In this document: piece by piece, positions 9,173-18,796 of the stretch
Numbering within the stretch: the first letter of the stretch is position 1
How the letters are laid out: every line of letters starts with the position of its first letter
Assembly (NCBI RefSeq): GCF_001584725.1
Contig: NZ_CP014606.1
Span: forward strand, 248,001-312,000
DNA: 64,000 nucleotides
Direction: 5' to 3'
Source of the DNA: an endosymbiont 'TC1' of Trimyema compressum
Lineage (GTDB): Bacteria > Bacillota > TC1
Notes under the pieces: model-generated
Seen by the model: the letters and a program-made list of their open reading frames with translations, nothing else
What the model was told of the DNA's origin: nothing
The model's database searches: none
Made by a program: the position numbers and the translations under genes

Positions 9173-10418
9173 ATGGTTATTGGGAATCATGTCGAAATAA
9201 TTGTTAATTTAGGGAAAGTTATTTTGGCAAATCGTGAAACTTGTGGTTGGATAAGAGTTTCAAATGAAGTTTATGAAATTTTGAAACAAATATTAGAGTT
9301 GGAAAATATTGCAACAATGAGTAAAGATTTATTTGATTCAGAAGAGGATTATTCATTTGCAAAAAGCACACTGGATAATCTTATAGAAATGAATATTCTT
9401 GTGCCAGAGAATTACCACAAAGTTGAAATGCATAAAATTATATCATTGCAACTGACAAATAATTGTAATTTGCGATGTACGCATTGCTGTGTTGATGCAG
9501 ATAATACAGTCTACTGTATAGATGATTTGCTATTTGAGCAGTGGCGCCTTATCATTGATAAAGAGTAATTGAATGGAATCCCGTAAATATAATGCTCAGT
9601 GGTGGTGAGCCAATGTTTCAGCAAGATTTTATAGAAATTTTATCATACCTATATGAACGATATGAAGGGAAAATAATACTTTCTACTAATTCGTTACTAA
9701 TCAATAATGATAATATTGCTGAACTTGTCAAAATGTGCGATAGTTTCGAAATAAGTGTTGATGGAATTGATGAATCTACATGTGCTCTTGTGAGAGGTAA
9801 AGGGGTATTTAATAAAGTATGCCAAAAAATCAATTTGCTGAAAGAAAGTGGGGCAAAGAACATAAATTTATCAATGGTTTTTTCAGATAAAAATGAGCAT
9901 TTAATGAATGCCTTTCGTGAGTTGAATGTAGCGTTAGGGACAACGCCAATTTGTAGAATCTTTTCTGCTATAGGCAGAGGCGCAAATAACCGTTTTATTT
10001 TTACTGAAAAAACTGAAGACGATATATATTTCCAAAAGAATACTTGAAACCAAATGGAGAACCATTTGGAATAACGACTTGTTCTGCAGGGAAAAATGAA
10101 TTAATTGTTGGAAATAATGGAGAGGTATATCCTTGTCCTAGTTATATGAATGAAAATTTTTCTATGGGAAATCTTTTGAATTTCAAGAAAATAAGTGATA
10201 TGCTAAAAGCCGATACTAATGATTATGTTTGTGAGCATGTTGGAAAAATACATCCTGCTAATTTAGAAGAGTGCTTAAATTGCAATGTAAAGTTGTTTTG
10301 TTGGACTTGTCCTGGGGAATTTAGAGATATAAAAACAAAAAAAGCATTCCAAAAAAGATGCGCTATTACAAAACCGATGTTACAAGAAAGGGTGTGGGAA
10401 AGCAAAATAATGTATTAA
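9173..10418 (+). pseudogene. radical SAM/SPASM peptide maturase with PqqD-like N-terminus, two frameshifts
   Basis: Residues 1-85 resemble a PqqD/RRE peptide-recognition domain. The radical SAM core follows with CNLRCTHC (CxxxCxxC iron-sulfur cluster) and MLSGGEP. The C-terminal SPASM region is Cys-rich (CSAGKNELIVGNNGEVYPCPSY, then CLNCNVKLFCWTCPGE, then CAITKP). Frameshifts lie near 9565 (between IDKE and VIEWNPVN) and near 10035. The start has AAAGGAA upstream. The layout (RRE-rSAM-SPASM next to an ABC exporter) is that of ribosomal-peptide maturation loci. I find no intact precursor peptide. Confidence 0.85.
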
Positions 10419-10446
10419 TAAATTGATAGTATGAATTTATTTTATC

Positions 10447-10490
10447 CTATTAATAATAAATAAAACACAACATTTTTCATAAGTTGTTTT
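10447..10490. terminator. weak hairpin between convergent genes
   Basis: Arms AAAACACAAC and GTTGTTTTT around a short AT loop. It may serve the radical SAM and lysozyme genes, which converge here. Confidence 0.3.
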
Positions 10491-10498
10491 TACAATTT

Positions 10499-11209
10499 TT
10501 ATTTTGAAAATGAGTCATTAAATTGTTCTAAAGTGCTTTTATAAACATTTTTATCAACATAGCCATCAATGCCATTGATTTTGCCTTGATCAGTAAATTG
10601 CCAAAAAGTCCAATTTCTACCACCATATAAAAGGGGTGGCTTTAGTATGTCCCTAATCCAAATTGGGGAGTTCTGGAAATCATTTTTAATATAGGTATTA
10701 TAGGTGTCATAGGTGACATAAAGAATAGGTTCTTTATTATAATATTTTTTTAATTGTAGAATTAAATCCTGAAGCTCTTTTTTAACAAGAAGTTCATTAT
10801 AATTTGTAGGTATTTCTATGTCAATTACAGGCGGCATACTATTTTCATCGTAGGGAACAATTTCTTTTATTCTTGCTCCCTGTTCTGCACCAGAGCTTCT
10901 CATTGAAAAAAAGTGGTAAGCACCTCTTTTAATACCCGAGCGCCCTGTCTCTTCCCAGTTGAATTTAAAATTTGGGTCAACATAGTCATGACCTTCAGTG
11001 GCTTTCATAAATACGAAAATAATATTTTCTTGACTTACTTTTTCCCAGTCAATATTCTCCTGGTAATGGGATATGTCAATACCTTGAACTGGATATCTTG
11101 TTGAAAACATTTCATTGTGCCAGCGGGTTCCATTAAGGAATACATAGAGAAAAACTGCTAGTGCAATTAGTGTAAATCCAATAATGATGCCCATTCTTTT
11201 TTTATTCAT
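10499..11209 (-). CDS. GH25 family lysozyme, membrane-anchored or secreted
   Basis: A 236-residue muramidase predicted to cut peptidoglycan. A Lys/Arg-rich N-terminus and one hydrophobic segment (residues 6-24) act as signal anchor. The GH25 domain starts GIDISHYQENIDWEKV and contains the catalytic acidic cluster in PPVIDIEIP, then PILYVTYDTYNTYI, WTFWQFTD and the closing DGYVDKNVY. I chose ATG 11209 because AAGGAGTG lies just upstream; a longer in-frame extension has no ribosome site. The frame is intact, unlike its neighbours, and appears monocistronic. Confidence 0.88.
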   Translation of the reverse strand: MNKKRMGIIIGFTLIALAVFLYVFLNGTRWHNEMFSTRYPVQGIDISHYQENIDWEKVSQENIIFVFMKATEGHDYVDPNFKFNWEETGRSGIKRGAYHFFSMRSSGAEQGARIKEIVPYDENSMPPVIDIEIPTNYNELLVKKELQDLILQLKKYYNKEPILYVTYDTYNTYIKNDFQNSPIWIRDILKPPLLYGGRNWTFWQFTDQGKINGIDGYVDKNVYKSTLEQFNDSFSK

Positions 11210-11325
11210 TGTGTCACTCCTTATGGCTTTCCATAATTCATTATACCATAGTAACTGAAAGGTAAACAAACAGAGTTTACAGTTCAAGTGAAGTTTGATA
11301 GAGTTAATTAAGAGGTGAGTAAAAT

Positions 11326-12068
11326 ATGTCAAAAACTATTTTTTACTTTTCTGGTACAGGTAATAGTTTGAAGACAGCTAAAGAAATAAAAACAAAGATA
11401 GAAGCTAATGAGTTAATTTCGATGAGTCAAGGGCTAGAAGAATACAATTCTTGTCAGAGTCAAGTTATTGGCTTTGTTTTCCCAGTTTATTTCGGTGGAA
11501 TACCTAATCGAGTATTTCAATTTATTAATAATCTATATGTTAATCCCCCAAAGTTATATATTTGTTGTATTAACATATGGCCTGTTTCTTGGCAATGGGC
11601 TACCTGCTGTTCAGAGTATTCTTAGAAAAAGGCGCTAGAATTGCTTATGGCTTTTCCCTAAAAATGGTAAATAACTATATACCACTATTCAAGATAAAAC
11701 CTAAAACTGTTAAGAAAAGATTGTTAAAAAGCAGGGAGAAGAAATGATATTAATAAGCAAAAAAAGAATAGAATAAAAAATCCAATAGCCTTGTAAATAC
11801 TATAAATAATCGATTCTATGTGAAGTTTGCAGAAAGGGATTGCTGTTTTTCAGTTTCAAAAGAATGTAATCATTGTGGTGTTTGTGTTCATGTTTGTCCT
11901 GGACAAAATATTGATTTAATTGATGGGAACCCCATTTTTAATCATTATCGCGAACAATGTTTAGCCTGTCTTCATTGGTGTCCAAAGCAGGCTATTAACT
12001 GGAAAGATAAGACACAAACAAAGATAAGATAACATTATCCTGAAATTAGTTATAGAGAATTACCGTAG
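11326..12068 (+). pseudogene. EFR1-type flavodoxin-ferredoxin fusion protein, broken
   Basis: The N-terminal flavodoxin-like part begins with the FMN-loop motif FYFSGTGNSLKTAKEI. The C-terminal part has two 4Fe-4S motifs, CNHCGVCVHVCPG and CLACLHWCPKQAI. This layout is the EFR1 family, about 250 residues, a probable electron-transfer protein of anaerobes. Lesions: a frameshift near 11560, stops and a frameshift around 11700-11820, and TAA at 12030-12032 before HYPEISYRELP. The start ATG at 11326 follows AAGAGGTGAG. Confidence 0.85.
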
Positions 12069-12110
12069 CGTAGATGAGGATAAATGTTGTATGAATTGGA
12101 GGTCATTATT

Positions 12111-12735
12111 ATGGATGAAAAAATATTTGAGGCTTTTAATAATTATAATGAAGCTTATGATCAAAACCGAAGAAAATTTATTCCTTTATATGATACTTTT
12201 TATGAATCAGCAGTAGCTTTACTTGCCTGTGAGTTTTCTACACCTAAAATTCTTGACTTAGGAGCTGGAACTCGGCTAATGTCAGCATTTGCGCTTTCTA
12301 AGTATCCTAAAGCTGAGCGTACTTTAGTAGATTAGGCAGAAAATATGCTAAATCTTGCACGGAAGCGTTTTGAAAATATGCCTAATATAAATTATATTTC
12401 AGGCGATTATACTAAAGTTTGAATTTACAGATAAGTATGATGCAGTTATTTCAGCATTATCGATTCATCATTTAGAAAATTAGTATAAGAAAATACTTTA
12501 CAATAAGTGTTTTGAATTACTTACTGAAAAAGGTGTTTTTATAAATGCGGATCAAATTAAGAGTAACTTTGAGAGTATTGAGAACATAATGATTCAGCAG
12601 TGGCATGACTTTGTTCAAGTAAAAGATTTAAGTAAAGAAGAAATTGAAGCATATTATTATAGGATTTCTTTTGATAAAACTACAACATTAGATGAGCAAC
12701 TTAAGTGGTTATTAGCTACGGTTTTAAAAGTGTAG
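12111..12735 (+). pseudogene. class I SAM-dependent methyltransferase, broken
   Basis: A roughly 205-residue Rossmann methyltransferase. Motif I reads ILDLGAGTRLMSA, where the usual GxGxG has Arg in place of Gly. Later segments YDAVISALSIHHLEN and a C-terminal helix pair match YrrT/small-molecule methyltransferases. In-frame TAG codons occur after TLVD (12333-12335) and after HHLEN (12481), and there is a frameshift near 12418. The start ATG follows TTGGAGG. The substrate is unknown. Confidence 0.82.
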
Positions 12736-12922
12736 ACTGTATTTTTAAATATCTTAATTTTGTTGTTTTTTGCTTTGAAAACTGAAAAATAGAAAATAGT
12801 TAATTTAAATGTTTCCATAAAACTATTAAAAGTGAATTAAACTAAAAGCCTATTTAGGTTAGAGGTTATTTATGGTAAAATGGATAGAACATAATGAATA
12901 ATTTAAAGAGGTGTAAATAATT

Positions 12923-14390
12923 ATGATTCAATTATCAGATGGAAGAATGATCCCGTTAGACATGCACAAAGTAAAGGTTATTCAAAAATTACCATTTCCT
13001 AATGTTGAGGAACGTCTAGAGTCTATAAGAGTTGGTGGATTTAATACTTTTTTACTTCGTTCAAGTCAGTTGTTTTTGGATATGTTAACTGATTCAGGTA
13101 CCAATGCACAAAGTGATAAACAAATGGGTGCTATGATGGAAGCTGATGATGCCTATGCAGGATCTGAAAGCTTTTATAAGCTAGAAAAATCAGTTCAAGA
13201 TGTTTTTAAAATGAAATATACGTTGCCTGTTTCATCAAGGCAGAGCTGCTGAGCATATGATTGCTAAGTGCTTTGTTAAGGAAGGGGATTTTATTCCTAT
13301 GAACCAACATTTTACTACAACAAGTGCTCATTTTGAGATTTGTGGCGGTAAAGTAGAGGAAATTTGTATTGATGAAGCTTTTAATACTGAGAGTGATTAT
13401 CCATTTAAAGGTAATATTGATATAGATAAATTTGAGGCATTAATTGAAAAAGTTGGTAAAGATAATGTACCTTTTGTTAGAATGGAAGCGCCTGCAAACT
13501 TATTGGGAGGACAACCCTTTTTCAATGGCAAACTTAAGAGCAGTTAAGAGAGTTGCTGATTTAAATGGCATTAAAGTTATAATTGATACAAGTTTAATTG
13601 GCGATAATGCTTATTTAATTAAAATGAGGGAATCTGAGTTTAAAAATAAATCAATTGCTGAAATTATTGAGGAAATGCTGAGTATGGCAGATTTAATCTA
13701 TATGTCAGCGCGTAAAAGCTGTATGTCAAGAGGGGGATTAATTGCAACAAGCAATAAGGATATGTATAATCTTATGGCGCCATTAATTCCTGTCTATGAA
13801 GGCTTTTTAACCTATGGTGGTATCCTCTACAAGAGAAATTGAATCTATGGCTGTTGAGCTACGTGAAATGACGGATACTTATATTGCAGGTTCTGCTACT
13901 GATTTAATTGATTATTTTGTAACGCGTTTAAAGGAAGCAGGAATTCCTGTAGTGAGCACCTCCAGGTGCTGTAGGTGCTCACATTGACGCTTGCAAGTTT
14001 TTGCCGAATTTAAAGCATGAGGACTTCCAGCAGGTGCTTTAGCTGCAGAGAGACATCTTTATTGTATCTGGAGCAAGAGGCATGGAGCGAGGAACTATTT
14101 CTACTGAACGTTTACCTGACGGTACAGAAGTAATGTCTGAATTAGAGTTAGTTCGCTTAGCCGTTCCTAGAAGAACATTTACAATATCTCATATTGAGTA
14201 TGTTGTGGATCGCATTAAGTGGCTTTATAAAAACAGACATCTAGTTGGAGGCTTAGAATTTGAATATGAGCCTGAAGTTTTGCGTTTCTTTATTGGACGC
14301 TTAAAACCTAAAGCAGCAGGTGGTGTTGAAGTAAACTGGGATGAAAAGTTAGCTAAAGCATTTAAAAATGAATTTGCTGAAAATATGTAG
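12923..14390 (+). pseudogene. tryptophanase/tyrosine phenol-lyase family enzyme, broken
   Basis: A PLP beta-eliminating lyase of about 460 residues (cleaving tryptophan or tyrosine to indole or phenol, pyruvate and ammonia). Recognisable blocks: FLDMLTDSGTNAQSDKQ, the former HQGRAAEH, RMEAPANLLGGQP, VIIDTSLIGDNAYL, and YMSARKSCMSRGG with the PLP lysine position kept. The C-terminus reads EPEVLRFFIGRL. There are frameshifts near 13230, 13515, 13820 and 13951, and more between 14020 and 14075. The start has AAAGAGGTG. The motif SARKSC differs from SAKKD (TnaA) and SGKKD (Tpl), so the substrate is uncertain. Confidence 0.88.
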
Positions 14391-14472
14391 TTTTGTAAAA
14401 TCATAAAAAGTTTTTAAAGAGTATTGTAAGATGCTGTGAATTGATTTACAATTAAATTAACAAACTAAATAA

Positions 14473-14617
14473 ATAAGAGTTTTTAGTATTGGGAAAATGG
14501 TGAGAATCCATTACAGCCTCCGCTACTGTAAACACGGATGATGTTCTTAATATGCCACTGTCTCGGATGGGAAGGCAAGAACAGAATAGGATGTGTAAGT
14601 CAGGATATCATACTACA
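14473..14617 (+). promoter_or_regulatory. cobalamin riboswitch
   Basis: The order of conserved blocks is GGGAA..GGTGAGAATCC, ACAGCCTCCGCTACTGTAA, GCCACTG, GGGAAGGC, then AGGATG..AAGTCAGGA, as in the B12 element. It sits about 100 bases upstream of the importer operon and is followed by a terminator hairpin, so it should reduce btu expression when cobalamin is plentiful. Confidence 0.92.
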
Positions 14618-14671
14618 GGCTTAGACTGTATATTTCGGCAGGAGGTATATGACAGTTAGGTTAGTGATTTT

Positions 14672-14706
14672 AAAATCCTCTTCCATTTTGGAAGAGGATT
14701 TTTTAT
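14672..14706 (+). terminator. riboswitch-controlled terminator
   Basis: AAAATCCTCTTCC, loop, GGAAGAGGATT followed by TTTTATTTTA, between the cobalamin riboswitch and the btuF ribosome site (GGAGGG). It is the expression platform. Confidence 0.88.
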
Positions 14707-14723
14707 TTTAGGAGGGAAAGAAA

Positions 14724-15641
14724 ATGAAAAAAGTTTTAATGACCATTGTATTAATAATGGGGTTTGCTATTTTTTTAGGGGGGTGTGGCAATAAGGAAAG
14801 TGGTTCAGTAAATGGTGTGAATTATCCCCTGACTATTACAGATAGTACTGGAAGCCAAGTAACTATTGAAAAAGAACCTAAAAAAGTGGTGTCATTTTCA
14901 CCAGTGGTTACAGAAACTGTAACAGCCATTGGCAAGAAAAATGTTTTAGTAGGAAGAACCTCTTTCTGTGATTATCCGCCATCAGTAGAGTCTATTCCAG
15001 TCGTTGGGAATTTAACAACGCGCAATATGGAATTAGTGGCAGGGGCTGAACCTGATGTTGTTTTAGCATCGGCATTTGTTGATGAAGGGACTAAGGAACA
15101 ATTAAAACAGCTTGGGATACCATTAGTAGTAACATATTCTTCAGAGAGTTTTAATGGTGCTTATGATGATATTGAAATGATAGGAAAAGTACTTAATGGA
15201 AAAGATAAAAGCAAGGAAGTTATTGACGGAATGAAAAGCAAAGTTTCCTCTGTGGAAACTAAAGTTAAAGAGACTGGGAATAAACCTAGTGTTTATTATG
15301 TTTTAGGCTTTATTAAAGGTGATTTTACAGCAACTGGAGAAACATTTATCAATGAAATGATTACTATGGCTGGTGGGACTAATATTGCTGCAGATGGTAC
15401 AAGGTGGAGCTACAATAAGGAAAGCTTAATTGAAAAAAATCCTGATATTTTAATATTAAATAATATGGCAGGGACCATTGATGATTTGAAAAATACGGAG
15501 GGTTATAAGGATTTAGACGCTGTAAAAAATAATAAAGTCTATTTAATTGATAGTAATCTTATTAATAGGGCTGGACCTAGACTGGCTTTAGGCTTAGAAG
15601 CTCTAGCAGCAATTATTCATCCGGAGATTTTTAGCAAGTAA
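14724..15641 (+). CDS. btuF: cobalamin/corrinoid ABC transporter substrate-binding lipoprotein
   Basis: A 305-residue lipoprotein. The signal peptide ends in the lipobox LGGC (Cys about residue 21). The periplasmic-binding fold of the BtuF/FecB class follows, with EPKKVVSFSPVVTETV near the start of the mature part, EPDVVLAS in the first lobe and IEKNPDILIL in the second. Ligand assignment rests mainly on the upstream cobalamin riboswitch and the adjacent cob genes, since iron-siderophore binders share this fold. It is the first gene of btuFCD-cobT; the start has TTAGGAGGG. Intact. Confidence 0.88.
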   Translation: MKKVLMTIVLIMGFAIFLGGCGNKESGSVNGVNYPLTITDSTGSQVTIEKEPKKVVSFSPVVTETVTAIGKKNVLVGRTSFCDYPPSVESIPVVGNLTTRNMELVAGAEPDVVLASAFVDEGTKEQLKQLGIPLVVTYSSESFNGAYDDIEMIGKVLNGKDKSKEVIDGMKSKVSSVETKVKETGNKPSVYYVLGFIKGDFTATGETFINEMITMAGGTNIAADGTRWSYNKESLIEKNPDILILNNMAGTIDDLKNTEGYKDLDAVKNNKVYLIDSNLINRAGPRLALGLEALAAIIHPEIFSK

Positions 15642-15661
15642 AGAAAGATAGGTAGTGTGTT

Positions 15662-16714
15662 ATGGGTACATTGGAAGGTAGACTAAAATTAAATATAGCT
15701 TTTTTTGTGAGTGTAGTTGCCTTGATTTTACTAATGCTTATAGCTATTATGTTAGGAGCAGCAGATATTGGTTTAAAAGAAGTTGTAGATACTGTATTTT
15801 CTAAAATACCCTTTGTTAATGAATGGTTTTCTGGAGACAGTGTTTCTAAAGGAGCAGCACTAATACTTTGGAAATTAAGAATACCACGGGTTGTTCTAGC
15901 CGCAATAATTGGCGCAGGGCTTTCTGTAGTCGGCGCTGTTTTTCAAGGAGTTTTTAAAAATCCAATGGCGGATCCTTTTGTTTTAGGTGTTTCATCTGGA
16001 GGTGCTTTAGGAGCTACAATAGCCATTGTTTTAGGGAGTCAACTAATTATTAGCTCACTATTTGTACCTGTTTTTGCTTTTGTTGGGGCATTGATTACAA
16101 TTGCAATTATATTTATTATTACTCGTTTAAGTAGAACTCAGGATATGTCTACATTGCTTTTAGCAGGCGTTGCTATGAATTTCTTTTCAACTGCCTGTGT
16201 TTCAATGCTTATGTTTATGAATCATGATGAGATTAATAAAATTATCCTCTGGAATATGGGGAGTTTAGCAGGGGCTAGTTGGCAACAAGTCGTATTATGT
16301 TTACCTTTTGTTTTAATAGGTAGTATTGTTTTTCTTATTTTTAGAAGGGAATTAAATGCCTTTCTTTTAGGCGATGAACATGCTCAGAGTTTTGGTATTC
16401 CTGTTAAACTTGTACGGAAAATACTAATTATTGTATCTGCTTTGATTATAGGTGTTATTGTATCTATGTCCGGTATTATTGGTTTCGTTGGTTTAATTAT
16501 TCCCCATATAACCCGCCTAATTGTGGGGAGTAATTATAAGGTGTTATTACCTTTTTCTATTGTTTATGGAGCTGCATTTTTAGTCTTTTGTGATACAGTA
16601 GCTCGTTTAATGGTACTGCCTAGTGAAATGCCTGTTGGTTCAATTACCGCCGTTTTTGGAGCGCCTTTCTTTGTTTTTCTTTTGGTTAAAAATAGAAGGG
16701 GGCGGCAGAGTTGA
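15662..16714 (+). CDS. btuC: cobalamin ABC transporter permease (FecCD family)
   Basis: A 350-residue permease of the BtuC/FecCD family with about ten hydrophobic segments. Characteristic blocks are LRIPRVVLAAIIGAGLSVVG, then FKNPMADPFVLGVSSGGALGA, then the C-terminal GIIGFVGLIIPHITRLIVG, which carries the coupling region to the ATPase. It is intact, begins 20 bases after btuF and overlaps the next start by one base (TGATG), so the two are coupled. Confidence 0.9.
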   Translation: MGTLEGRLKLNIAFFVSVVALILLMLIAIMLGAADIGLKEVVDTVFSKIPFVNEWFSGDSVSKGAALILWKLRIPRVVLAAIIGAGLSVVGAVFQGVFKNPMADPFVLGVSSGGALGATIAIVLGSQLIISSLFVPVFAFVGALITIAIIFIITRLSRTQDMSTLLLAGVAMNFFSTACVSMLMFMNHDEINKIILWNMGSLAGASWQQVVLCLPFVLIGSIVFLIFRRELNAFLLGDEHAQSFGIPVKLVRKILIIVSALIIGVIVSMSGIIGFVGLIIPHITRLIVGSNYKVLLPFSIVYGAAFLVFCDTVARLMVLPSEMPVGSITAVFGAPFFVFLLVKNRRGRQS

Positions 16715-17517
16715 TGAATAAAAATACTATGGTGAATATTGAATCTTTAAAATTTAAATATCATCAACAACAAGTTTTAAATGATGTTAATTTTAAGGTA
16801 GAAAAAGGGAAGCTCTATAGTATTATTGGACCTAATGGGTCTGGTAAGACAACATTATTAAAAATCATTGCTAAACAACTGGAAACCCATGTTGGAAAAG
16901 TAGAGGTTGCAGGAGAATTAATTGAGTTTTATAAATATAAAGACTTTGCAAAGCAGGTTGCTTTAGTGCCTCAAAATACAAGTATTGATGCAGACTTCCG
17001 AAATGAAGAAGTGGTTTTAATGGGCCGAATGCCTTACTTAACTCCTTTAGCAAGAGAATCAAAAAAAGATTATGATATTGTTCAGGAGGCTATGATTAAA
17101 ACCAACACAGTACACCTTAAAAATAGGCTAGTTGAACAGATTAGCGGTGGTGAAAGGCAGAGAATAATCTTGGCTAGAGCACTGGCTCAGGCAACACCTA
17201 TTATGCTTTTAGATGAACCTGTTTCTCAATTGGATATTCAGCATCAAATTGGCATTATGAATTTATTAAGACAATTAGTTGATGTTGAAGGTCTAACAGC
17301 AATTGTTGTCCTTCATGATTTAAATTTAGCCAGTCAATATAGTGATGAGCTATTACTATTAGATAAGGGTAAGCTTGTGTCTAAGGGTATTCCGGAAACT
17401 GTATTAAATCCTAAATTATTGAAGAATGTTTATGGGCTTACGGCTACTATTATAGAGAATCCTGTTACCAAAAGACCTTTTATTTTACATGTTACCTGTA
17501 AGGAGGGAGAAAAATGA
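16714..17517 (+). CDS. btuD: cobalamin ABC transporter ATP-binding protein
   Basis: A 267-residue ATPase of the FecE/BtuD type. Walker A is GPNGSGKTT, the signature ISGGERQRIILARAL, Walker B PIMLLDEPVSQLD and the H-loop VVLHDLN. I placed the start at ATG 16714, where it overlaps the permease stop; a TTG one codon earlier is possible. Its stop overlaps the cobT start (ATGA), so importer and cobalamin-assembly genes were a single transcript under the riboswitch. Confidence 0.9.
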   Translation: MNKNTMVNIESLKFKYHQQQVLNDVNFKVEKGKLYSIIGPNGSGKTTLLKIIAKQLETHVGKVEVAGELIEFYKYKDFAKQVALVPQNTSIDADFRNEEVVLMGRMPYLTPLARESKKDYDIVQEAMIKTNTVHLKNRLVEQISGGERQRIILARALAQATPIMLLDEPVSQLDIQHQIGIMNLLRQLVDVEGLTAIVVLHDLNLASQYSDELLLLDKGKLVSKGIPETVLNPKLLKNVYGLTATIIENPVTKRPFILHVTCKEGEK

Positions 17518-18205
17518 TTTCATTTGAGAAAGTTAAAAAAGAAATTAATTCTGTAAATTATGAAGTTGGAGAGGCTATGACACAGCAGATTGATGGCTTG
17601 GCAAAACCCTTGGGTAGTTTAGGCTATTTGGAGAAAATGGCTGTTAGAATCAGTCGGATAACAGGGAAATTAGATAATCAATTGAAACAAAAGGCTATGA
17701 TTGTTATGTGTAGCGATAATTGTGTTTTTGAAGAGGGCATTGCCTCAACACCTCAAGAGCTTGGAAGAATGTCAATAGAGTAGATAGAAAAAGTGAAATT
17801 AAGTTTTAATAGAAGTGAAAAAATAGTCTTCTTTGGAATTAGGAGAAAGAATGTTATTAGCAGAGTGGGGACGTATAGGGGGTTGTAGAAGCCCTCAATG
17901 TGTTCAAAGCAGGAAAGCTTAATTTGAGCAAAGGAAGAAAAAGACCTACGAAGAATTTCTTCTTTTTTCATATATTTAAAAAGGACTCAACGACAGCATT
18001 GTCCCAAGGATGAGAAAGCTTAGAAAAAGATTGAATGATACCAAAAGAATCAAGGAGCTTTCTAAAGATAAAAGAAGTATATATCCAAGGTTGCCCTCTT
18101 CTTTTTAAGATAATGGATAGTGCTTTGGCACTAATGAAAGGTATGGGAACTCTTGATGGTGTAGCAATGGAAAAAGAGAACATGGTTGATTTAAGGAAAC
18201 AATAG
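17514..18205 (+). pseudogene. cobT: CobT (DMB phosphoribosyltransferase) split by an IS fragment
   Basis: CobT makes alpha-ribazole phosphate for the lower ligand of cobalamin. The first 83 codons (17514-17761, including DGLAKPLGSLGYLEKMAVRI) and the last 40 (18083-18202, GCPLLFKIMDSALALMKGMGT ending VDLRKQ) are present in different places. A 321-bp IS fragment lies between them. About 230 residues of the usual 355 are missing, including the catalytic region, so this is insertion plus deletion rather than simple insertion. The start overlaps the btuD stop. Confidence 0.85.
17762..18082 (-). mobile_element. IS3-family element, right-end fragment (copy E)
   Basis: 321 bp identical in layout to the right end of the complete element (equivalent to 6739-7059 of copy B, reversed). 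The terminal TGGAAGAATGTC is intact at 17762, and the fragment breaks just downstream of the DRGS motif region of orfB. The break abuts the cobT C-terminus. This is the mirror case of copy A, where the other end survived. Confidence 0.92.
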
Positions 18206-18220
18206 AGAGAAGTGAGATAA

Positions 18221-18796
18221 ATGGGCAAAATTGTTTTAGTAACCGGCGGTGCCAGAAGCGGAAAAAGCAGTCAAGCAGAACGTTGGATGAGGGAGCTGGA
18301 GTCAGATGGCAAGTCTGTTACATACATAGCTACTGGTATTCCTTTTGATGAAGAAATGGTAAACAGAATAAAAAACATCAAGCCATGCGACCGAACCATT
18401 GGCAAACAATAGAAGCTTATAAAGGTTTTTCTGATTTAGTGCCACTCAAAGGTCATGTTCTATTGGATTGTCTAACAATAATGGTGACCAATTTATTTCT
18501 CGAAGAAATGGAAGATATTGTAAATTTTGAGGATTTAGATACAGCTAAAGAAGAGCTGATTGAAGCGCTGGTTGATAAGGAAGTCCAAGCATTAATTGAA
18601 TTTTTAAGAAAAATTAATGGTACTGCTATTCTAGTAACCAATGAAATTGGTTTAGGTCTTGTGCAAGAATATAGAAGCAGTCGATTTTTTAGAGATTTAG
18701 TAGGTCGAGTCAATCAGAAGATTGGTAGTATAGCTGACACTGTTTATTTTTGTATTTCCGGAATACCTATGAAGGTTAAGGGGGCGGATTTTTTGA
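18221..18796 (+). pseudogene. cobU: CobU (adenosylcobinamide kinase/guanylyltransferase), frameshifted
   Basis: The bifunctional enzyme that phosphorylates adenosylcobinamide and adds GMP. The P-loop GGARSGKSSQAE is at the N-terminus; NEIGLGLVQEYRSSRFFRDLVGRVNQ and VYFCISGIPMKVKG follow in a second frame. The shift occurs near 18378 in an A-run. There is no stop at the expected end: the frame continues into CobS through GATTTTTTGAAG. One base less in that run would give a TGA overlapping a TTG start of cobS, so the ancestral stop was probably lost by an indel. Confidence 0.87.
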
